Shown here piece by piece: positions 11,143-22,172 of a DNA stretch of 64,000 nucleotides (positions are counted from its first letter, which is position 1; each line of letters starts with the position of its first letter). The notes under the pieces were generated by a model, which was given only the letters and a program-made list of their open reading frames with translations, was not told where the DNA came from and made no database searches. This DNA is from Eumeta japonica (lineage: Eukaryota > Arthropoda > Insecta > Lepidoptera > Psychidae), in assembly GCA_005406025.1 (NCBI GenBank), contig BGZK01000190.1:62001-126000 (forward strand), in the 5' to 3' direction. The position numbers and the translations under genes were made by a program.

Positions 11143-11304
11143 GTAGAACGCACGAAACTTTGCCGTTCTGAATTGCCTGCGAATGAAGCAATGCACAGGT
11201 GGGACGCTACTCGACCCTTCCTTCTTCACCCCCACGTTTCTATTTTACGCCGTTGGGACGTTTTCGTGACTAACTTCACAGCGGCAGAGTTTCACGCATT
11301 ATAC
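11143..11304. mobile_element. Short MITE, copy 2
   Basis: Same length and layout as copy 1. It begins gtagaacgcacgaaactttg and ends with the inverted match gcagagtttcacgcattatac. The core gaattgcctgcgaatga...gcacaggt is shared with copy 1. It lies 23 bases left of the foldback element. Confidence 0.65.
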
Positions 11305-11327
11305 AGTACAACCTGGTTTACAACCTG

Positions 11328-12302
11328 GTTAATTCTTGATAAAGGTCCTAAAAATATATACAATAACTCATTGAATTCGAAATGATGTTTAGAAAAATCG
11401 ATTCGAAGGATTTTTTTATACGATAAAAATTAATTGCTTAATTTATCAACAAATTAAGATGAAAAAAAAGGTATTTCGTTTTTGGCAATTACTCAAAAAC
11501 TATCAATATTTAAGAAATTATAAAATATATTCATAAAGAGGAGAAAATTTCCTAAAAAATCTTAGCTTTTGGAACTCTACCTTTATTATTTATAATTTTA
11601 ATTTAATGCTGAAAATAGGGCCCCACGCGGCCGACAGAGCACGGCCGCGCTACCGCTCAAGCTCAACACAGTTTATCTCATAAAATATTTTTTATAGGAT
11701 TAAATAACAATATTAAAATTAAAAAATATATATATGATGTCATCAGAACAATCCAAAGAATAAGGTCCTGTGGAAAAATTTTTTTTTGCTGATTTTTCAA
11801 AAAGTTATACAATTGTTAACTAAGTAATTTTTGATGGATTATCATTTTTACAAAAGACGGTATAAAAGTTTGAATAATTGGCCTATAAACTTTTGGCTTT
11901 TTGAAGCTCTTAACAAGACCACGTTATAACAGTATCTTAAATTTGTGTATTTTGCTTATTATAATTTTTTTAAGTTAATAAAATATGAAAACTCTCAATA
12001 ACATGATTAAAAAAAAAATTATTCAAATGCTGAGTTATGGCCGTTTTTGCATTTCATAGAGGCATGCTTTTCATAGGGGGCCCTATTTTCAGCACTAAAT
12101 TAAAATTATAAATAATGGAAGTAGAGTTCTGAAGTTGGACGATTTTTAGGAAATTTTTTCCTCGTCATGAATATATTTTTTAATTTCTTAAATATTTGCA
12201 ATTTTATCATGCACTAAAATACTTCGAATACATTTTTCTAGACGTCATTGCAAATCCAATAAGCTATCGCACATTTTTCTAAGACCTTTATCAAGAATTA
12301 AC
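11328..12302. mobile_element. Foldback element with inverted arms of more than 200 bases
   Basis: The left end GTTAATTCTTGATAAAGGTC is the inverted complement of the right end (gacctttatcaagaattaac, 12283-12302). The similarity continues inward for about 300 bases on the left and 225 on the right, up to the facing motifs aatagggcccc (near 11610) and ggggccctatt (near 12080). There is no coding frame. The 455-base centre includes a GC-rich piece at 11620-11660. I interpret it as a non-autonomous DNA transposon. Confidence 0.75.
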
Positions 12303-12858
12303 ACGATTTTGAACTTGTCGACTAGACTATACAGTAAGAAAGAAATCAGCCGAAAAGGTCAAGCCGTATGAGTTTTATTGAGATCAATGATTGCAATTGA
12401 TTCATATAATATATACTAGATGACTTTACGTAAATAGTGGTCAGTTACGTAATATAATAAAAAGATATAAGAAAATATAAATTGTTATTATTATTTTTAA
12501 AATATTTTATTCTAAAAATAGTAACAAAATTAGTCTTAGATTAATATTATATACAGAATTATAGACGCATTTTTGTATTTTTTTAAATTGCTTGGACCAA
12601 CTTTCTTTGAAAATGACGTTGGAGGTCGTACGACATGGTCATCTTTCACTTTTTGCCCGTATGAATCTTCAACACAAACCAAGATATCTTTGAAGCATAC
12701 GGACTCATGAAAGATCCACGTGTAATTTATTGGCCATGCTACAAAACAGATCCTTTTAAATACAATCCTGCCTTATTATCTTATAATTATAATACACAAA
12801 ACCACGTTAGAGAAATAATATATAACGATGTCAACAGATGGCCTTAAATAAACTTTTC

Positions 12859-12962
12859 AAAATGTTAATTTTAAAATAAAATGGTAATTTTAAAATAAAA
12901 TGGTAATTTTAAAATAAAATGGTAATTTTAAGTAAAATGTTAATTTTAAAATAAAATGTTAA
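12859..12962 (+). repeat. 19-bp tandem repeat
   Basis: About five and a half copies of a 19-base unit (aaaatggtaattttaaaat), the outer copies carrying gtt for ggt and one copy shortened. It is AT-rich and non-coding. Confidence 0.8.
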
Positions 12963-14028
12963 ATTTGTATTTGTTCAACGAAATAAACTGAAATTTATTT
13001 TTCGTCATTAGAGGAAAAATAATGTATAAAATTGCGTATTAAATGCTAAGTTTGATGATGATTCAAGGGGATATTTCATACCGACAAAAAAAAAACCACC
13101 TTAGAGAAATAACATATATAGCAATAGATAATGTAGTAGCGGTTCCATTAGATCGATCTGTTCAGTGAATATAACATGTACCTGTCCTAAAACCAAATCT
13201 GAAATAAATTTTGTTAATTGACTTTCCAATTTTTTAAATTATGTTCAACGTTGTAAATGTCTTAGTGAATAATCAAACATTTTAAGTTGTTCTAAATATA
13301 TTTATTAAAGGCCAAAAAACTGCTTCCGTGATAACAATATTTGTTTTTTTTCTTATATTAAAAGAGAATTTTTTTATCACAAAATTCGATACATCCTGGG
13401 CAGATATTGTAAAAAATTACTTTTCCTCTTCGTTATCAGACAGCTCTAATTCATGTCAAAATTTTACCAACAAAATAAGTTGACCAAATTTTAAGTCAGG
13501 AAATTCATTCTATTGAACAAAATTTCGTATATCCAAGTATTATACAATAGTGTGTATGTCAGGATTGATCACTCCACCGCTGTGGAGTACTCAATCGTTT
13601 AATTTCACATCTCAACCTCCACACTCTCCGGCTCGGCGCGAGAAGGGGGCCGTCAGTGACTGGATTGCAGTATCCGCAGCTGATGGCTTAATATGTCTTC
13701 ACGGTGACAGATCTAATAATTTAAGCAGGATTCTAAGCGCGGGCGAACCACAGAGCACGCGACCTTCGCCGCCCATGGACGCCCGCAAGCCTGAAAGGAT
13801 CACCTATGCGTGCCTTTTAGCAAAAAATTAGTCAATAGGTTCTAAGTCTGGTCAAATTGAACAATTTCGCACTTCAAATACTGTCCCTTAGCGCTAAGTC
13901 AACGATCGGCCACTACTACGCCAGAGGAGAGGTGAAGTTTTAGTTTGAAGTTTTACATAGAAAAGTTAAATGATGAACCTTATACAAAGCGATTTACACA
14001 CAAAAGGACTCATTAATACTGCTCGTTT

Positions 14029-14065
14029 GGCGCAGTGGGTAAGGGACGGGAACGATTCCCGCGCA
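14029..14065 (+). repeat. tRNA-like SINE fragment
   Basis: GTTTGGCGCAGTGGGTAAGG followed by gacgggaacgattcccgcgc resembles a box A joined to a shortened anticodon/box B region. It is too short for a tRNA and is probably a SINE head. Confidence 0.35.
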
Positions 14066-14224
14066 AGACAAAAGTTTATTTGATTAAAAAAATAATGTTT
14101 GTTTTGAGTCTGGATGTTTCAATGAATTATATGTATGTATCTACAAATATATATACCATTAATTATCTGATACCCACAATACAATCCTGTAACTTAGTCT
14201 GAGATTAGATGGTGCTGCGTGTAT

Positions 14225-14530
14225 CCGAAGATTTTTTGTATAGTCGAAGCGGCAAAGGAGCAGATGAACGTTGGAAACGAGTATCAGAAACGAGGTTATC
14301 ACCGTCGCCCATGAACACAAATAAGCCCAGAGGAGTCATCAATGCGTTGCCGGCCTCTAGGAGGGAAATGAATATTTAATGGACGGGTAACGGGTTCATG
14401 GAAGGAGGAAAGGTGAGAGTTTCCACCGGTACTCTCATTCATTGAACGAAATACAACAGGGAAAACTGCTATGTCACGTCCGTATTGTGTGAAAGCCGGC
14501 CTGTTTTTGTGCTTCAACCAAGTTGGCACT
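14225..14530 (-). repeat. Dispersed repeat containing a short open frame
   Basis: The minus strand carries a 76-codon frame (F-P-V-V-F-R-S-M-N-E-S-T-G-G-N-S-H-L-S-S region) of the kind seen repeatedly in lepidopteran repeat DNA. The segment 'gatgactcctctgggcttatttgtgttcatgggcgacgg' (minus strand) matches 61480-61545 on the plus strand. I treat it as a repeat, not a host gene. Confidence 0.5.
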
Positions 14531-14711
14531 GCATGACTGTACCTACCACAGCAAATCTCTTTATTTATATTTCATTATTTATTAGAATTATTTATAAGGT
14601 TCTATATAATTTTACTCGTAAATAGAAAACATTCATTTTAATGACAACTCATTTCAAAAATAGAAGTTCCACGTAATCTTTTGTTCGCCGCCACGTCGGG
14701 TTTGACATCAT

Positions 14712-14723
14712 GCATCAAAATTT
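14712..14723 (+). promoter_or_regulatory. Candidate testis translational control element
   Basis: GCATCAAAATTT differs at one position from the Drosophila Mst(3)CGP leader element as I remember it (ACATCNAAATTT), which delays translation until after meiosis. It lies 97 bases before the start codon of the leader exon, on the correct strand. A single such 12-mer is expected now and then by chance in AT-rich DNA, so the position is the main support. Confidence 0.35.
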
Positions 14724-14819
14724 TTTTGTAAACAGCCGTTAGGTTTTTCAAAATTTTTTTTAAATCTATACACACGTTACCGTTTCGACCCTCGTCCCAA
14801 TCCAAAATTCGCCGTTGAT

Positions 14820-14934
14820 ATGGCACTGCTACTGAAAAATGCGATTTCGCCGAGGAGCCTCCGACCGCTGCTGAAGTGCCTCAAGCTCAGGACCCTGACT
14901 TCCGGCATCAAATCGAGGAGGTCGGCCGCCATCG
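14820..14934 (+). CDS. Mitochondrial-presequence-like leader exon, candidate shared 5' exon of group B
   Basis: ATG 14820 opens a frame of 38 codons plus one base, ending at the strong donor G|GTGAGT (GT at 14935-14936). The peptide begins M-A-L-L-L-K-N-A-I-S-P-R-S-L-R-P-L-L-K-C and continues basic through residue 34. It has about ten Lys/Arg, no Asp or Glu, and alternating hydrophobic positions, the classic features of a mitochondrial targeting helix. It aligns with residues 1-20 of the intronless gene at 3224. The exon ends in phase 1 with G, so joining to any downstream terminal exon (which start TG, TT or TA) gives valine. Without splicing, the frame would run into intron. The nearest acceptor is 6.7 kb away at 21637. 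I found no second leader exon between here and 39.3 kb. That one exon serves six acceptors is an inference. Confidence 0.75.
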
Positions 14935-17519
14935 GTGAGTTCCTCCCGTGTGTAAGATATCAACCAGCTCGGTTTATTGTTCTGAGATGGATGCTGTGAG
15001 CTATCGGATCATCGGACTGTTATAGCGGGACCAGCATGATGACCTAGAGAAGAGTATATGTATGTGGACCGCGAAAAGAGGATATTATTTAAAGTGTCAT
15101 GCTAGGCTCGTTAGGCTGTTTAGACTTCTCTATATCGAAGGGCTGGAACGAGGAGTTCAGGTATATTTTAGATTTATCATTGCCCTTTCTGATAGAAAAG
15201 TGTGTTAGCATCACCTCATTTGGTCAGGTGAAGAACTTTGTATATTATGATCAAACGTGGCAAATATCTATGTATGAACAAGCTGGCCCGCGATCCCGTA
15301 AGAGTAGTATTTATTTTTCAATATCCGGTGAGGCGATTTCAATTAATTGTTATTTTGCTCCAAGCTAAATCCAAATTTCCTGCTAAACCTACAATTCATT
15401 AGTAGTTTTATAGTTAGCGTTTCCAAACAGACCAAGTTTGTAAAAATATACGGCTATTGTATTCTGGTATACTGCTTGTTTCACGCGTGATCAATTTTAG
15501 GAAAAATTTTTAATTTATAAACAGGACGGTTCTACTATTTTTTATTTGTATATATCGATAATTCCAGCTTATGATAAAATAAGATTAAAATGATATTTTC
15601 TATATAGGGAGCCCTTAACTCTATCCTTGTAGAAATGTCGCTGAAAAGAGAAAAAATTAAAATATTATAGTCAGCCATAGGAAGCTAGCTTTCCGCCTGT
15701 GGCTTCGCCCGGGTGAATATAGAACGTGTCCTTTGATCTATTGATAGATCTTGCTATTAATCGCAATGTCGTCCCCGCTCTCAATTTTAGGCCCGTCACT
15801 GTTGTTTATTTCGTCCTCGGTTTCCTTCTCAATTTAGTTTCCGGTCCCGGCTCCACATTCCGCTCCTCGTCCCGGTGTCAGTTCCGACACAATCCCTAGT
15901 CACGGTTCCGACTTGGACGAAACCGGTATTAATCTAACTTGAATATTAGCCATGTTACTCGGAGATAGTGTAGCTTTCGGGAAATGTAAGAATTTTTAGA
16001 ATCGGTACAGTAGTTCAATTATAAATAGGCGGACCAAGTCGACGGCTAGTGGTGAATAGATGTAATAAAACTCGCTTGCGTCAAAATTTGTAGTCATTTC
16101 GTCGACTGAGTTTTTTGACCATAGACCCACGGAGGTTTAATTTTTATGTGATAGCGGACGTACTTTAAGATTTCGAAATAGGTTTCGTCTGCTCTTCAAG
16201 TCGGTGAAATTATTTTATTTTTTAATTATCCACAAAGAAAAATATTTGCATGGAGGAAAAAAATTCACACATCCCCACTTTTTAGGATGCAACATCCGAC
16301 ATATTGATTTTATCGTATAAAATGATTAGCGTATGCCACCCCAAGTATAACGACGAATAGATTAACACTTTTTTCATCGAAATCGGTTAAACAGCTTAGG
16401 CGCTGCCGTGAAACATACGTAAATATTGTGTGTTTACACATGTATACATACGTAGACCGTCAAAATCGTAACCCTTCCTTTCGCCTTTGCCGTAGTAGGG
16501 TAAAACCACATCATCCGCGTATCCATCTCGGATTGACAAAACGAGCTTCTACTTATATCCAATCAGAAGTTGCATCAGGAAAAATAGATGATATGGGAAA
16601 TTGATCAAAGCCCACAATATTTAACGGTGCGCGTTTTCGTACACATGAACGTCCCGGAAAATTCCACGCCCTTTACGTAATCCCTGTATGTAAAATACCT
16701 GTTCCGATTTCATTCTCGATTCATTCGATCCCAATGACGACCTTCTGTTGAAGTGTCTACTGTCTGTCTTGTTTCCTTTTCACGAAATTGCTGGCTTTAG
16801 CCCAGAAAACCTGGAGCGGCTTCTGATATACCGCTTTTTAAATGTTTAATATATTTATTTGATTTGATTTTCAGCTTATTACGCAAACAGTTTAACTGCC
16901 TAGTTAGTTAATGTCTATTAATTTGTTGATTTATAATACATGAGAAAAAAAAGTATTTTATTATAAATTCCGATTTTGTCATTGGAAACATTGTATAATG
17001 TTTATATATGTAATATTAAATAAAATAATTTAGAAAAAATTGTACAGAAAAGAGTTCCTATACATTGAATCCTAGTTAAATTTAATATTTGCGTTTCCTA
17101 AACGCGAAATGTATGAACTATAAGAAAAAGGATGCATATTTGTTTATGTTTCTAAATAAAACTGCAATAAAAGATTTTATCGTGGCGATGGACATCTGTC
17201 CCAAGCTTCGGCTAACCAATAAATTTTTCTATAACTCAATACAAACGTAAACCATGAAACGCCGGCGGTTGACCGGCCAACACTCCCTTATCACCGCCGG
17301 TAGCGGGTTTGAAACCTGATCATGGTTGATTTGACTCGTGAGCTCTTATGATAACGAATCACGCACGCCGTGTCCCGAAGGGAGCCTCAAGCCGTCTGTC
17401 CCGGACGTGGTAACAGTCGTCGATAGCCTTCGAGCCGCATTGAACCAGCGTGTACCAGGGATCACGGTCGAGGCCCTTGTGTATGGAATAAGAAATAGTG
17501 GGAGGCCTTAACAATGAGG

Positions 17520-17706
17520 TTACTGATACACCTGACACTTTATCAAATTCAAATATTTCTCTATTTCATAGATCGTAAATAACACTTGGAATAGGTGACA
17601 ATATTTTAAGAATTCACTAGATGCTACTCCGCGACTTTACCTCTTGTTATAAAGGCAGTTCTTCCTCAAGGAGAACGACTAAATAACTTAAGGGTAGTAA
17701 AAGTAT
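17520..17706 (+). repeat. Dispersed repeat, first of two copies
   Basis: Shares wording with 40695-40855, especially 'ggcagttcttcctcaaggagaacgactaaataacttaagggtag' (here) versus 'ggcagttttccctcaagaagaactagcaagaaacttaagggtag'. It is probably a LINE-derived fragment. Confidence 0.5.
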
Positions 17707-17969
17707 ATAGAAATACAATGATATATTAAACTATTACAAGGAAAACAAACCTGTAGGAAGTAGAGCTGGTTATATTCATTAATATTTTATCCTCTAAACA
17801 ATAATTAATTGTATTATAATATTTTTATGAATCATTTGATTTTAAATTTGTTCAGGGTAAATGTACATTTTCAAAATTTAATTCAGCATGCGCACACAGC
17901 CCGATAAACGAATTAGTGACTTTATGCAAGCGACTGACACGTGAAGACAGTTTATTTTTGTTTCTAGTA

Positions 17970-18235
17970 TTGACTTATGTGGATAACGGTTTTTCTGGAA
18001 CATTCCTTATATCTAAGGTCGGCAAGGGTCGCCCTAGAAAATCCTATGCAGACCATATTGGTGGCATATTAAAAAAGGACCAAACTTTAAGCGTCCGAAA
18101 CCGACGAGCTTGCATGAAAAGATTGATGGATGTCAGTGAGGCAAAAGAGAGATAAGATCGTACCATGTGGACATCTATAGTCTCTGCCTACCCTTCTGGG
18201 AAATAGACGTGAGTCTATATTATTGATGTTATTAT
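17970..18235 (+). repeat. LINE 3' tail, copy 1
   Basis: Encodes the end of a retrotransposon protein (V-G-K-G-R-P-R-K-S then N-R-R-A-C-M-K-R-L-M-D-V-S-E-A). A short shared tail (tctctgcctacccttctgggaaata) and a T/A-rich ttattattatt end follow. Related copies lie at 18523-18735 and 63365-63600. Confidence 0.65.
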
Positions 18236-18522
18236 TATCCTATACCTACTCTTTTCGCGTGTATTAGGTTTTCATATATAAATTGAGATGCCAGAGTTTT
18301 ATCATAACATAACAATTTAAGATAACATGTCAACAGTATGAGATCTTCTGATCGTCATGATATCATTTTCTTTTTGTAATTCGGAACCGGCGACAATTTT
18401 TTAAAATGATAGTTATAGAAATAGCGACGTTAGAGAGTTGCTTTTTAAAAGAACAGGTAGTAATTAGGATAGAAATAGGTTTGTTACCATGGAGATTGCC
18501 AAATAACTGTAGAGCGAGTACC

Positions 18523-18735
18523 TGTGATGGAAGGGTCGGCAAGGGTGCATTATAAAATTTTATTTAGAACAAATTTGTGGCATGTTAAAGAAGGGCTAAA
18601 TTTTAGGCATCCGAAACCGATGAGCTCGCATGTAACGATTGATGGAAGTCGGTGAAGGGAGAGTGATATGCAAAGATCCGAACCTTGTCGAAATCTGCGG
18701 TCTCTGCCTACCCATCTGGGAAATAAGAGGCATAA
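18523..18735 (+). repeat. LINE 3' tail, copy 2
   Basis: A more decayed copy of the same sequence (gatggaagggtcggcaagggtgc to ctctgcctacccatctgggaaata), with internal stops. Confidence 0.6.
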
Positions 18736-19349
18736 GGTTTATAATACGTCACTGATACGTACTCGGAGATTATGAATGAAGATAAATTTATCCAACTCCC
18801 ACTGGTCGTATGCGAATTATATTTTTTGTGTTTTTAATGCTTTAATAAAAAAATGATATTCAAGCCAACAAGCACGGTGAGGTTCGCACATGTCTTTGAA
18901 ATGGAGTAAAAATATTCGATTGTTATATAAAAAGCTAATTATCGTATATAACGAAACCTGTAAGTTATATACAATAAGTAAGTTATAACTTGTAACGATA
19001 TAAAAATATGTTGGTATGTAAATCAAGGTGGCTTGTCCGCGTGGCTAGCATGAAGTAAAGTCGCTAAACAAACGCTCGGCTAGTCAGCGTGAGCAAAAGT
19101 AAATAGGGTTGACTTCGGGTAGTTCTCTAAACTGGTAAACTCAGCCGATTATGACTTAGAATTCACTGAAATCAAACAATTTGTGTATACCAAAAGTAAC
19201 AAAGTTGCACGCATCCATAGAGAACTGAGTGTTTTGTTCGCACACACAATGGAACAAGCGGCGATAACCAATTGTAACGCAAAATGGCCGTATTGATGTA
19301 TGCCGCTCTTGGGATGATGGCTTTACGTCGTCGGTTGCTTTTTCAGCAG

Positions 19350-19590
19350 CATACGGGTGTGCTCTTCCTGGTGACGCCACGTGCGCCGGTCGGAAGTTCC
19401 GTTTGACTGCAACGAAACCTTCGGCGACTCAACACTTCCCTGGTCTTGTAAAGGCGACGATAATAGACCAGGTCCAAACTCCTTGCGGAGCAGCGGCTTT
19501 CTGGAGGTCGGGGCTGGTGTCGCTTCGTCTTTTAATCTAGCGCATATGTCCGCGTCCGTCTCCGGTGGTCGAATGTATCCTTACAGTCAC
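19350..19590 (-). other. GC-rich open stretch on the minus strand, unidentified
   Basis: Minus-strand sequence from about 19585 down to about 19300 is open for roughly 75 codons after an in-frame stop, with coding-like composition (a T-P-A-P-T-S-R-K-P-L-L-R-K-E segment). It has no start codon or clear splice signals that I can defend. It could be an exon fragment, a processed copy or repeat DNA. Confidence 0.2.
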
Positions 19591-21636
19591 CGGCGCGCCG
19601 ATCGTCCTCCGGGCCGAGCGAGCAGTCAGAAACTTTGATGGGCTTCAATGGCGACCGGCCAATGTAGAGCGTACTTCTTTTCGTTTGCAGGCGGCCCAAA
19701 TCCAACGGATGAGCATATATCCCGTTTCCTCATTCTTCTAGAATATTCCAGAATTAGGAAATGTGTCTTTTCGCGCATAGCGTTCTCTTTACTTTGGGTG
19801 GTGCTTAAATTAGAACGGGCGAGTTTCTTTCTTGTTTCCACCCTTCAGCTTGAACGCTACGTCCGCTACTCGACAACAGATGATGTTCCTATTTTGATAT
19901 TAAATAAGAACAAATAATAACTAACTATAAATGCTACAAAAAATTGTTTTTTTTTATTACTCTACTAGGTTTTGCTGGCGGCTCCGCCTGCGAGGTCTTG
20001 AATAAATTCCTTCATCTTCTACACTTATCCCATTTTCAGTAAACCATGCCATATCACATGGCACTAAACATATATCTTCTTAACATGATGATGGTAGTTC
20101 TTCAATGACGTTAGGGTAAGAATGGGATAGGCATAAAAATTACAGAATTTCTAGGTCCATACGAGCGCGTCTAGGGCAAAAGCTAGAAGTAAGTATAAAC
20201 GAAAAACATAGCTTTTAAAACGGTTTTAACTTTGATACGATATAGCGATGTTGACAAAACAAAGATAAAGCAATTTATTCTTGGTTCATGCGAGCGGAGT
20301 TCGGATAAAAGTTAATAGTAAATATACATTAAAACAAAATTTATATATTTATATGGAATTATTATCGAGCTATATTATAAACAGTTGAAAAAATATGATA
20401 CCTCGACATATTCTAGCAATTTTTATGTGATTTGTTTGATTTCCGTTGAATTTTGTATTTTTTTTAAATTGTTGATGTATTGGTTTTTAGGCACACTATA
20501 TATCATAATAAGACACAATATTTCCTAAATAATTTTTATAATACTACACTTTTTTTTGTCTGATGTCGATGAAATAACGCTTAAATATTGCTCCAAGCAC
20601 AATTTTCTGTAAAGGCTTAACGAAAACTTCTTCAGTATTTTTCGGCGATTAGCGTATTTAAGCAGACAGATAAATAAAAAAAATTTAAAAGCAATCTTTT
20701 TGTATTACATCGCTCTCGATGAGTGTTTATTTTTTTTGTATATGTATATGGTGGAAAAGGACGCTGGGTTGCTTAAAGTGAGACAACTAGTAACTGTATG
20801 ATATGCGTGTTTTATTTTTGATAAATTTCTTCTTATATATTATCTTGTGAAAAAATGGTTCGCAAAATCCGCCAATCAAATATCCATAATTTTAATCAAT
20901 TGAAACGTTCGTTAGTGCTCTAATCGATTTTTAATTGTTTTTAATTGTTTCGATTGTATTCATTTGTTTCCGCGCCGGCGGCCGACACCGGTCGCATCGC
21001 TGAGCGCATGCGTGCGTCGTGTTTTAAATATCCCCGCCAGCGTTTTGTTTCGTCAGACGGCTGACGGACGCCGCGGTGGGCGGTCGCATTCTGGCACCGA
21101 AGTGGCGTGCGAAGAATGCTGTGGCGAGGCGATCACGCGGGCGATGTGGCGTTTGATCTGTAGCTCGCAACTTCTGCGGGCATGCTGATGTTCTTTTTAG
21201 AACTGTCTTTTTATTTCGCACGTGAATTGTAGGTCGCAACAATGTATATACTAAATGCCACGCTACTTTAAAATTATACTATACATAGTGTTTCTTCTTA
21301 CTGATGTATTTATAAGGAGAACCACGACCGCCAAGACTGGTTTGCGGTTGGTCTGTTCCGGTGTTCTGGTCAGCGCGTCCGTCAGGACTCGTCCTTTAAG
21401 GACGGCGCCATAAACGGAATGGTGCCTCGGAATTCGCCCACGTCCGGCAGTGCTGGTGCCGTTGTTTATTATTTTTTTTAATCTCACGGCCGCCCGTGAC
21501 CCACTGAAACGTATCATCTCCATTTTCGTCGTAAGAACGAGCGCATCCGAATCGCACTCATCCATCACGCTCACTGGTCGTGATAGTATGTTTGGTACTC
21601 GAGTGATCTTTACCCAGTATCTGTTTGCGGTTTCAG

Positions 21637-22172
21637 TGGTTCGCGGCGCGGCCGATTTGCGCGGCCGTTACGACGGACGCACCTTGATCATCGGCTACGG
21701 CGATCGCTTCTACTCGACGGAGAAGAAGTCTACTACTTCCACACCCCCCAGCCCTTGTTCGACTTGTTGCGCCGCGTGCCCACCCTGCGGTCCGTGCGGA
21801 CCCTGCGGCCCCTGTGGACCCTGTGGCCCCTGTGGACCTTGCGGTCCTTGCGGTCCCTGCGGACCGTGCGGCCCTTGCGGTCCCTGTGGACCCTGTGGCT
21901 CGTGCGGTCCTTGCGGACCTTGCCCGTGCGGCCCTTGCGGTCCCTGCGGACCGTGCCGCGGCCCCTGTTGCGGTCCGTGCGGATGCGGTCCTTGCGGCTG
22001 CTATCCGTGCGGCTGTTGCGGTCCGTACCGCTGCGGACCGTGCCCGTGCGGGCCCTGCGGCCCCTGTGGTCCCTACCGATACTGGTGCGGCCCTTGCTGC
22101 CCGTGTCCTTGCCCGTGTCCTTGCCCCGCTCCGTGTAGCGGCGGTGGTGGAAAAAAGGGGGGTAAAAAGTAA
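21637..22172 (+). CDS. CGP-repeat terminal exon (group B1)
   Basis: The exon follows the acceptor gtttgcggtttcag. TG completes the split valine and the frame from 21639 runs 177 codons to TAA 22170-22172. Exon residue R24-F-Y-S27 then T-E-K-K is the processing-like site. A Ser/Thr/Pro linker leads to a nearly perfect run of about a dozen C-G-P triplets (roughly exon residues 47-90), whose codons differ between units. Then come [11 protein letters not shown] segments, the group B signature [10 protein letters not shown], repeated P-C-P dipeptides and a Gly/Lys tail (G-G-K-K-G-G-K-K). The frame also reads upstream through the acceptor with an ATG at 21588, but that part looks like intron. Expected precursor with the leader exon: about 216 residues. 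Likely a sperm structural protein; mitochondrial location is inferred. Confidence 0.8.

Larger units (their letters stand above)
12303..14224. other. AT-rich interval with a tandem repeat and repeat fragments
   Basis: No gene seen. It contains the 19-bp tandem repeat at 12859-12962, a repeat-like GC stretch at about 13600-13835 (the same family as 14225-14530 by its 'tgatggcttaatatgtcttcacggtgacag' wording) and a tRNA-like fragment at 14029-14065. Confidence 0.4.
14935..21636 (+). other. Putative first intron filled with repeats
   Basis: This 6.7-kb stretch holds a dispersed repeat (about 15680-16510), a GC-rich unassigned island (about 17240-17505), one copy of a LINE-like repeat (17520-17706), two LINE tails (17970-18235 and 18523-18735), and GC-rich islands at 19290-19640, 20960-21190 and 21310-21465. 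The last reads on the minus strand as a short repeat-type frame. I see no complete host gene. Confidence 0.45.

Noticed and set aside
12859..12962. Possible CRISPR-like array of short repeats (also 40042-40137).
   Set aside because: Units are directly adjacent with no unique spacers, and the DNA is eukaryotic. They are simple tandem repeats.
21450..21636. In-frame upstream extension of group B1, including an ATG at 21588.
   Set aside because: Sequence composition changes at the acceptor, the family alignment begins at the valine, and the extension has no counterpart in other members.
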